Shown here in pieces: positions 56,325 to 64,000 of a DNA stretch of 64,000 nt (the first letter of the stretch is position 1; each line of letters starts with the position of its first letter). The translations under genes were made by a program, and so were the position numbers. Location: assembly GCA_030704615.1 (NCBI GenBank), contig CM060733.1:62620001-62684000 (forward strand), given 5' to 3'. The stretch comes from Takakia lepidozioides (taxonomy: Eukaryota > Streptophyta > Takakiopsida > Takakiales > Takakiaceae). The notes under the pieces are model-generated. The model did no database searches. It saw only the letters and a program-made list of their open reading frames with translations, and was not told the DNA's origin.

Positions 56325-56770
56325 ATTTCTGGAAAAATGGCGCCGAATTTCTCTTTTTGGGGCCGAAAACTGGCTAAGTCCCAACATGCACTGGTACCTG
56401 TGTCTGGGAAAATGGCGCCGAATTTCTCTTTTTTGGGCCGAAAACTGGCTAAGTCCCAACATGCACTGGTACCGTGTCTGGAAAAATGGCGCCGAATTTC
56501 TCTTTTTTGGGCCGAAAACTGGCTAAGTCCCAACATGCACTGGTACAGTGTCTGGAAAAATGGCGTCGAATTTCCCTATTTTGCGCCGAAAACTGGCTAA
56601 GTCCGAACATGCACTGGAAAAATGGCGCCGAATTACCTGTCATGAGGGGACCTATAGCCGCGGAATTCGGCACCATTTTTCGCCAGAGAGACCTATTACC
56701 GCGAAATACGTCGCTGTTTTTTCAGGTTACGGACCCTATTACCGCGAAATTCGGCGCCATATTTGCACAT
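56325..56770. repeat. GGCGCC palindrome array downstream of the transposase
   Basis: About four units of 74 bp with GGAAAAATGGCGCCGAATTT, GGGCCGAAAACTGGCTAAG and TCCCAACATGCACTGGTAC, followed by decayed half-sites. Only the GGCGCC core and half-sites are shared with the other arrays. Confidence 0.85.
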
Positions 56771-56959
56771 GTCGCTGGGAATTGGCATGAGCGGAAGACG
56801 AAATATCATGAGCACAACTGTCAAAACTGCAAGTTTCCCTTCAAGGGGCCGAATAATATATTTGTTTCTTCTGACACATTGCATTAAAGTATTGTTTTTT
56901 ATTGTTTTTTATTTTCGAAATTTGTACTTCTGCTCATGAAAACCGATTGTCTTACTACT

Positions 56960-56995
56960 CCGCTCATGCCGCTCATGCTTATGAAATAGCAAACC
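56960..56995. repeat. terminal inverted repeat, right end of copy D
   Basis: CCGCTCATGCCGCTCATGC then TTATGAAATAGCAAACC. Additional CATGAGC and GCTCATG units lie within 200 bp inside the end. Confidence 0.75.
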
Positions 56996-56999
56996 TCGT

Positions 57000-57474
57000 C
57001 GTCCAGAAGCTAAACGTCAACCTTCCATTGTCTATTCCTTGAATTAATACATCACCTGCGTTTGGTAACTGATGTAATGCTGCTAACTCAGGGTTGACAT
57101 CTTCCAACATCGTGGATGCTTGCTCTATCATTTTGATCAACCTTATCTCGCATGGTTCTTTAGCAATGATCAAACCTAGAACTCTCTATGATTTGGTCTT
57201 CCCTTTACTCCCTTTGAGATAATCTAGCACTAACATGAGTCATACCTTCCGAATCTACTGCTACCCATGTGTTACTATCCTGACATACGTATATTGCCCT
57301 GTGTGAATGATTCTGATAGCTAGATCTCCAGGCAGCGTGTAGTTCGGGTTTTGTGGATAAAACCCAAGCAGTTCTATATTAGAAAATCCAACCACTCTGA
57401 TCACGTGGTCACCCATTTGTGGCCCTGCAATCAAATAATTTGCTCTTGCGTCTCTTGCAAGAGACAGACACAAG
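57000..57474 (-). pseudogene. possible retroelement leader fragment
   Basis: The minus-strand frame 57,473-57,261 (IAGPQMGDHVIRVVGF, PGDLAIRIIHTG) is weakly like the reading frame at 47,578-47,889 next to the gag gene. No other retroelement domain is visible here. Confidence 0.25.
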
Positions 57475-58985
57475 TCTTGAAGTCTGCCTGAATGCCTGGC
57501 TGGTTCACAACATGCAGAGAGAACGCATAAAGGCTGTCCAGCTTCAAGCCGTTCTTTTGCATTCCTTCAAATAGTTGCAGGACCTCCCTATGACAACCAT
57601 GCTGGGCATATCCTGCGATCATCGCATTCCACGACACCACATTTTGTTCAGCCATATTGTCAAATATTCCATTTGCATCCTCAATGCACCCACATTTCGC
57701 ATACATGTCCACCAGGGCAGTGTCCAGAATGACATTTGGTACAATTCCAGCTTTGATGATGTCACCATGCACCTCTTTGCCCTGTTCCAGGGCTGCCAGG
57801 CTTGCAATGCTTAAACGCACACAAACGTGATGTGGTTGTATTTCACCCCTTCCCCCATCATTTGCTCATAGGTCTCCAAGGCCTCCATCTCGCACCCCTG
57901 CTGTGCATACCCTGCAAGCATTGCGTTCTAGGACACCAAATCTCGTTCAGCCATATTGTCGAACACTCCCTTGGCATCCTTGATGCACCCACATTTTGCA
58001 TACATGTCCACCAGGGCAGTGTTCATAATGACATCTGGTACAATTCCAGCTTTGACAATGTCACCATGGACCTCTTTGCACTTTTCCAGGGCTGCCAGGC
58101 TTGCACACGCATTGCAAATGCAAACAAATGTGATGTGGTTGGGCTTCAACCCTTCCCGCATCATTTGCTCATAGGTCTCCAAACCTCCATCCCGCGCCCT
58201 TGTTGTGCATATCCTGCAATCACCACATCTCATTCAGCCATACTGTTGAACACTCCCCTCATACATGTCCACGGTGGTATTGTTCAAAATGACATTTGGT
58301 ACAATTGCAGCTCTGACATGTCGCCATGGACCTCTTTGCTCTTTTCCAGAGCTGCCAGGCTCGCATTCCATGACACCACATCTCGTTCAGCCATAGTGCT
58401 GAAAACTCCCTTCGCATCCTTAATTCACCCACATTTGACATATGTCCACCAACAGTGTTCAGAATGACATATGGTACAATTCCAGCTTTGACGATGTCAC
58501 CATGGACCTCTTTCCCCTTTTCTAGAGCTCCCAGGCTTGCACACGCATTACAAACACAAACAAATGTGATGTGGTTGGGCTTCACCCCTTCGCGTAGAAT
58601 TTGCTCATAGGTCTCAAAAGCATTCCTACCACACCCATGCTTGGCAAATCCTACCAACATTATATTCCACGTGATCAAAGATCGTTGAGGCATTTTGTTG
58701 AACACTTGGTGAGCACCTGCTTTCTAGCTTCCAGACCTTTCATCTTGATGCACTCAAGCAAGAAACAGACATAGGTATCTGAATCTGCTGAAATGCCTCC
58801 TTGGTTTAAAGTCTGTAGAGCCTCTGTAAGTCTGCCTGCCTCACAAAGCATCTTCACATGCGCAGAAGTTCCAGAAGAGGCATTGTGGACTCCCTCTCTT
58901 GATCCTCTTTCAGAAGCCGTGGTCATTGTTGAGGTGCCTGATTTTATCAACTGTGCCGCTGCGGCTGCGGCTTCCAGTTGACCAT
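57475..58985 (-). pseudogene. PPR gene copy, frameshifted, E/DYW region missing
   Basis: From the minus-strand N-terminus at about 58,950 (SGTSTMTTASERG) down to 57,530, P, L and S motifs match the intact gene, in four frames broken near 58,690, 58,250, 57,900 and 57,830. The final P motif reads LQLFEGMQKNGLK, where the intact gene continues into E and DYW; here the sequence diverges. The copy has fewer triplets than the intact gene. Its upstream sequence (58,980-59,160) also matches the region before the intact gene. Confidence 0.85.
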
Positions 58986-59189
58986 CTACCCATGCAGGTT
59001 TCTTGTAGCTATTGATCCACAGGGAATCATAGGTAATCTGGAGCTTGAAATCCGGCCCTCTTGGATGAATCTAGACCCACACTCTATCCCTGCTCCTTCA
59101 GCTATCCATGCCTTTGCACAAATTATGCGTACATCCTTGCCTTGCTGCTAGCAGCTGACAATGACAGCCTAGAATTGTTCCAGCAAACA

Positions 59190-59835
59190 CCCCAACCCTA
59201 CTTCAATTCAGCTTTGACGATGTCAACATGGGCCTCTTTCCCCTTTTCCAGAGCTCCCAGGCTTGCATACGCATTGCAAACACAAACAAATGTGATGTGG
59301 TTGGGCTTCACCCCTTCACGGAGAATTTGCTCATAGGTCTCAAAAGCATTCCTACCACACCCATGCTTGGTAAATCCTGCCAACATTATATTCCACGTGA
59401 TCAAGATCGTTGAGGCATTATGTTGAATGCTAGGTGAGCATCTATGATGCTCCCGCCCTTAACGTACATGTTGACAAGGGTGTTGAGTAGAGACATTTGG
59501 CGTGAATCCACTTTGGATAATGTGCGTGTGCACCCGCTTTCCAGCTTCCAGACCTTTCATCTTGATGTACTTAAGCAAGAGACAGACATAGGTATCTGAA
59601 TCTGCTGAAATGCCTCCTTGGTTTAAAGTCTGTAGAGCCTCTGTCAGTCTGCCTGCCTGACAAAGCATCTTCACAGGCGCAGAAGTGCCAGAAGAGGCAT
59701 TGTGGACTCCCTCTCTTTGATCCTCTTTCAGAAGCTGCGGTCATCGTTGAGGTGAGCATTCCAGAGCTTCTCCTCATCTCTGTTATCTGTTTTTCGATTC
59801 TTTCCTGTTGCCACATTGGCAGTAACATGTCAAAA
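59190..59835 (-). pseudogene. second PPR copy, N-terminal fragment
   Basis: The minus-strand segments 59,674-59,459 and 59,404-59,198 repeat the first L, S and P motifs of the PPR gene (LTEALQTLNQGGISADSDTY, GKRVHTHIIQSG). The fragment ends within the first L motif after P1 and is followed by the upstream region of the 58,950 copy. It is a partial tandem duplicate. Confidence 0.8.
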
Positions 59836-59974
59836 TCACTCCAAAAGATCCTCTTTCAGAAGCTGCGGTCATCATTGAGGTGAGCATTCCAGAGCTTCTC
59901 CTCGTCTCTGCTATCTGTTTTTCGATTCTTTCCTGTTGCCACATTGGCAGTAACATGTCAAAATCACTCCAAAA
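59719..59974. repeat. 128-bp tandem duplication upstream of the PPR relic
   Basis: GATCCTCTTTCAGAAGCTGC and the following sequence to CAAAATCACTCCAAAA occurs twice in tandem (59,719 and 59,847). It spans the N-terminal codons and upstream sequence of the PPR copy. Confidence 0.8.
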
Positions 59975-60199
59975 CCACCATAGATCCACCAACGAGCTAA
60001 CTTGCAGAGTTCAACATCAAAATTTAGGGACGACTCTGATAACAGGCATCTCAAGGCAGAGTCTGATGAGAGGCAAAACAGGCTGAAATAGGTTGAAGAA
60101 GAAGGTGCCCTCACCACATTGCATGAAACCCCTCCGCGCTCGAGCATGCGGGGGCATCCCTTCCCCGCGCTGCTTTTCGGGCATTTCGGGCAGGTTCCA

Positions 60200-60770
60200 A
60201 AGAAATTGACGACGACGATGACGTGTCTACGATGACCTGGCTACGATGATGTGGCTACGATGATGTGTCTATGATGACGTGGTGACGAAACGTGGCGATG
60301 AAACGTGGTGACGATGATGTGGCACTATGGCACCCTATTCCTGCTCTACGCTAAACTAGCTTCCGACCTTCGATCGTCGCTAGAACTAATGCTTTATGTG
60401 TATATTGTGGGCCCAACAGACTAGCTTATGTGTTTTGTGGGCCCCAACAGACTAACTTGCCGGGCAGACCCAGTAGCAGATTGGCCGGTTCCGGGTAGGG
60501 GCGTGCTCCCACCCTCCGCGACCCCCTCTGCCACACGCGGGCCTTGCCGCAGCCACAGGCGTGGGCATTCAAGACGCTAATATTGTTCAATGAGAAGCAT
60601 ATGATTGTATGTACAGAAGTCTAAACTTCTAACTCTTTCATCAAATTCCAATCTCTGAATCACATTAGATTGTCGCTCATTTTGTTCATGTTTACAATAT
60701 TCTTTAAACATTGGTTCATTCATGTACCACACATTCTTTGTAACTAAACAAACATCCAACTTCATTTTAG
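60200..60770. other. no gene; short GATGACGTGGCTAC repeats
   Basis: 60,205-60,320 consists of degenerate 14-17-bp units (GATGATGTGGCTAC and variants). The rest has no recognisable feature. Confidence 0.5.
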
Positions 60771-61249
60771 TATATCGATTTCAATTCTTCAAACATGGGC
60801 CTCGACATAGGAGACGCACTTGGATACATAGAGGATTGCACTTGGACTAAGATGACACTGGACACTTGGCCAACAACACAGGTTTGTTTTGTTCTGTTTT
60901 GTAGTTGTTGAGATCTCCCAAACCGCCCCGGTGCTTGGTGTCGTTGGAAAGCCCTTGATGAGGAGGGGTGCACCGGCTTGGTCTCATGATTTTTGGACCC
61001 GCGGTGTGGGAGATAACGAATTTTGAGTACTTTGGGTCGCTGGAAATTTGTGAAAAATAGCAAAGTGGGCTTTCCTGGAGCAATGATTGGCCCTTCAGGT
61101 GGGAGATTTGGAATTTCAAGTACTTTTAGTCGCTGGAAATTTGCAAAAAATAGTAAAGTGGATATATCAATATATGAAGCCTCGACAGGGGAGATTGCAA
61201 AAATAGCATGAAAAAAAAAGTCGATTTTTTGAAATGACTATACATGTGC
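60771..61249. other. unclassified, with a degenerate two-copy repeat
   Basis: GTCGCTGGAAATTTGNNAAAAATAG is present near 61,030 and 61,128 with similar flanks (about 100-bp period). No gene recognised. Confidence 0.4.
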
Positions 61250-61569
61250 TCAACAACACATACCGTGCTATGAATGTTCACTACCCCCATGGAGAGAAAG
61301 AATTTCTATTGAAGATTTATCATGGGGGGTGCACTTTTTATAATAAGACCATATCACGTGCATGCACCAGCCAATATAAAATACCCCTGTATATAGCTTA
61401 ATTCATGAATTTATCATATGTATATATATTTTAAAGAATTTATTAAAACCCCTAAAGTATTTATATATAAAAATATTTTAATATATAACCACACCCTGCT
61501 GTATGTGTTCATTCATAATATAACAAGCGGCTCGTCGCGTAATGGCTCCTCCTTATGGTGACTACCTAT

Positions 61570-62225
61570 TAGAATATTTTGATGATGATGTATATTGGCA
61601 GCAAGGAATGTAATTAGGTAATTTAAAAGCTACAGATTTATGGTCCGTCCAATATGCTTATGTAATGCCAGATATGCAATGTTGGTGAGGTGCATTTGTC
61701 CAAACATGGTCTAGTTGAGATCCATAGATAGTAGTACTAATGGAGAATTGGAGTTGCATGTGAAAAGAAGACATGAATTTTTGCAATTGATTTGTTGTTA
61801 CGGAATTATTTTGGAAAAGATCTATATTAAAATCTCTTATTATTATGGTTGGACGGGTATGTGGGATATTATCAATGAGCTTTTTGAGAGAAGACAAGAA
61901 AATACTTAATTGTAGTGTTGGAGGTTTATAGACCGCAATTATATGAATTGCTTTCTTGGTATTCAAATTAAATGTTGTAGCTATGTATTCAGCACCTTTA
62001 TTTGATAGTATTTGATTTGATGCTAATGACATAGTATGGTCGTATATTACAAGTGTTATGTGGCTTGCATGAACCGCTAGATAAGAGTACATTCTAGTAT
62101 TAAGGAACAATTCAATGTTTGAATTTGTTGGATTGAAGTGAGTTTCATTGAAGCACATTATATGAGATTGTTGTATATTAAAGTCGGAAAAAAATCCTCT
62201 TTATGTAACGACAATGATCTAGTGT
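61570..62225 (-). pseudogene. Helentron endonuclease domain (EEP fold)
   Basis: Reading from about 62,225 down: LNTRSLSLHKED, MCFNETHF (catalytic Glu motif ETH), IIAVYKPP, RDFNIDLF (GDFN-like, with the Gly changed to Arg), GSQLDHVWTN and, after a TAA at 61,658-61,660, AYWTDHK with the conserved DH. This is the endonuclease/exonuclease/phosphatase domain of Helentrons, related to non-LTR retrotransposon APE nucleases. The stop removes the last catalytic residues, so the domain is probably inactive. Confidence 0.8.
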
Positions 62226-63887
62226 TTAAAGATTGCACAATGACATGGGATTCTCTTGAGAATGGGAATTAATAGTTTCCAACGAGCACTAATGCGAAGC
62301 CATTGCATTTCGTCGGCAACGCCATTATCAACATGCAAATTATTTGATTGCAAAGCTGTGATAAGATATAAAATTTCTTTTTGTCGAATTCGAGAAAGTG
62401 CCGTGTATGTTAGACCGTGTTTATTTACACCCTTAGGGTTGAACGCCAAATAATCCAAAGTTAATCCTTGGGAATGATGGATAGTTCGAGCAGAAGCCAA
62501 TTTGAATTGGAAATTGGGTTCTGGTAATGATATGTTTCGTATTAGATTCTATTTGTATTTCTTTTGAAACTGGTTGGATTGGCGTCCACAACAAACAATT
62601 TGGTATTATTCTCTTGATTATATAAATATTTATTTTTTGCACGCGTAACAATTCCTGATTTTGGATTATTAAATTGGATCCATATTAAAATAGTTGAGTT
62701 TGACAAAACAGAAAAATGTTTAAAAATTTCATCGGCTCCATTTACAAGTCCATCATGTGTAGCATAATTTCCTGCGCACAATTCTATCTTTCTTAACACG
62801 AATCGTTGTGTGCAAACCTGCTGTGGCATTAGCATTATCGAGCAACTTGAAATTAGAAGGGCATGTATCATGATGTTTATCAACAGCTTGAAATATATAG
62901 ATTTGTCCGATTGTTTGTTTGAATATTCTTTCATTGTGCTGTAACATTTCTTTGTTCGTATAATACAAATGTGGAAATGTAGGATCGTTAGGTGGTGGAC
63001 GACAACATTGATTGTTAATAATATGTATATCATATTGCGTTTGTGTGGCTCTTCTTAATCGATACAATATATCTATGAACTGCGTATTTGATTGACGCAT
63101 AACTTGATTTAGCTCATAACATATAATAAAATCATGCCAAAAATTTTGAGTCAATGAAGCTGGTCCTTCATTTATTTTCTTAAAAACCCAAGAATCTCTC
63201 ACAGGTGGTGCTTGATAAAAATCTCCAATAATTATGACATCTAGGTTTCTGAAAAAATGATAGTGTATGCGTTTGATTGACCTTAATCTCATGTCTGCAA
63301 ACGTAAACATTTTGTTGCCAATGAGAGATACTTCATCCAAAACCATGAGTTGAAGTTGGTCAAACGATTTTGCTAATGTATCTAATCGTTCTGATCCAAG
63401 AAATGGTAACTCTTTACAATTTAGCGGAATATTAAGTCATGAGTGCATTGTTGTTCCATCTATATTGAATGCGGGTTTTCCTATATGTGCCATTAAAATT
63501 GATTTTTGTTTCAATGGATCAGCTTTCGGATGTCTATTATATATTCTAAGTAAACCTTGGATAAGTAGCAATAAAGTGAATGTCTTCCAGTGCCTTCTCC
63601 TCCTGTTAAAAATAAATGTATTGGTATTTCATGGGATACATGTTTTCTGTGCATACAATCATAAAAAATAGCACGTTGTTCTGATTGAGTTTACGTAATT
63701 GTCCATAGAACTCACAATTTGAAATAATATTGTCTGATGTATTACATGTATTAGCCTCGGGTATTGTCGAATCATTGTTTTGGGGTTTGCAATAGAATTC
63801 TGTATTTATATCATATGGTTCAATTTGTGCAAAGTTTGTGAATGGATGAATTGGACTAATATCGTCAACATCTGCAAATGTGTCCAT
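62219..63887 (-). pseudogene. Helentron Pif1-like helicase domain
   Basis: Superfamily 1B helicase motifs appear in order on the minus strand: HLFLTGGEGTG (Walker A, about 63,590-63,620), LMVLDEVSLIGNKM (motif II, about 63,330), GDFYQAPPVRD (III), LNQVMRQSN (IV), GNYATHDGLVNGA, TIHHSQGLTLDYLAF (V) and YTALSRIRQKEIL (VI). At least three frameshifts interrupt it, near Walker A (63,585), 62,790 and 62,500. A helicase of this type unwinds the element during rolling-circle transposition. The Rep nuclease that should precede it is outside the window. Confidence 0.85.
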
Positions 63888-64000
63888 CCATATATCGTTG
63901 TTATTACTTTATTTTACGCTACCACACTGAACAGCAGAAGATGCAGATGAGGTTTCAGACTTATTCTAGTGGGGAGCATGGGACGTTACCTCCAGTTCCA

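Larger units (their letters stand above)
49189..56995. mobile_element. copy D: 7.8-kb composite transposon with both TIRs
   Basis: It is bounded by inverted ends 49,189-49,225 and 56,960-56,995. From the left it holds the last three exons of the methyltransferase-like gene (minus strand), two palindrome arrays, the transposase gene (plus strand), a third array and the right end. Compared with copy C it has lost the segment equivalent to about 44,735-46,110 and all earlier exons. I found no target duplication at its ends. Confidence 0.82.
61250..63900 (-). mobile_element. Helentron-type rolling-circle transposon, partial
   Basis: The region is markedly AT-rich compared with the rest of the window and encodes, on the minus strand, a Pif1-like helicase followed by an endonuclease. 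That arrangement is typical of Helentrons (Rep-Hel-EN) rather than of canonical plant Helitrons, which lack the endonuclease. The Rep domain would lie beyond the window edge. The 3' terminus is not resolved; it should lie below 61,600. Confidence 0.75.

Noticed and set aside
49189-56995. Target-site duplication flanking copy D
   Set aside because: The eight bases outside each end (CGCCTAGA and TCGTCGTC) do not match; either the ends were rearranged or the insertion is old.
1-64000. tRNA or rRNA genes, telomeric repeats, plastid or mitochondrial insertions
   Set aside because: None recognised by eye; the only tRNA-like promoter boxes are those of the SINE. A tRNAscan or organelle search would be decisive.

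Overview
The window looks like nuclear DNA of a land plant. It holds a large DYW-type PPR gene, multi-exon genes with GT-AG introns, Ty1/copia and Ty3/gypsy remnants, a tRNA-derived SINE and MULE-like transposons. The PPR gene is a single long ORF of near-identical triplets, which suggests a seed-free plant (fern, lycophyte or bryophyte), but the sequence does not prove this. Almost everything here is mobile or repeat DNA; the only clearly intact host-type gene is the PPR-DYW gene at 28,937-32,323.

The main content is four copies of one composite terminal-inverted-repeat transposon. The layout, best seen by comparing copies A and D, is: TIR; a roughly ten-exon gene transcribed outward toward one end; a central divergent promoter region; a MULE-like transposase gene with a SWIM zinc finger transcribed outward toward the other end; TIR. 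The ten-exon gene encodes a protein of about 1,490 residues. It combines a ParB/sulfiredoxin-like motif (WDGNHRLLAW) with what reads as a circularly permuted (beta-order) class I methyltransferase, a DIP motif IV-like element followed by DLTCGTGG motif I. Copy A (4,721-13,884) is complete end to end and sits inside the transposase gene of copy B, flanked by an 8-bp target duplication. Copy B (13,885-24,991 plus 4,502-4,720) keeps the methyltransferase-like gene and part of the transposase. Copy C (38,895-47,381) keeps the methyltransferase-like gene, but its transposase half is replaced by a duplication. Copy D (49,189-56,995) keeps a nearly full transposase and only the last exons of the methyltransferase-like gene.

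Each lineage carries its own short palindrome. B, C and D share a 22-bp perfect palindrome (half-site GGAAATTCGGC) arranged in arrays of about 53-96 bp period. A carries about 19 dispersed palindromes with arms TCAACCTTGCGT or the related CAACCTCGTGT. In both lineages the palindromes fill the same intron (between exons 6 and 7) and flank the genes. This resembles the family-specific motif arrays bound by VANC anti-silencing proteins of Arabidopsis VANDAL MULEs, and suggests that the ParB/methyltransferase-like protein may recognise the palindromes. That link is inference.

Other regions: 1-640 and 57,475-59,830 hold PPR pseudogenes; 2,144-4,000 holds a decayed RING-like gene; 25,1xx-26,026 is a copia fragment; 34,150-38,897 holds a SINE and Ty3/gypsy protease, zinc-knuckle, integrase and RNase H pieces; 47,382-49,188 carries a Ty3-type gag between copies C and D; 61,250-63,900 is an AT-rich Helentron-type element with Pif1-like helicase and endonuclease domains.
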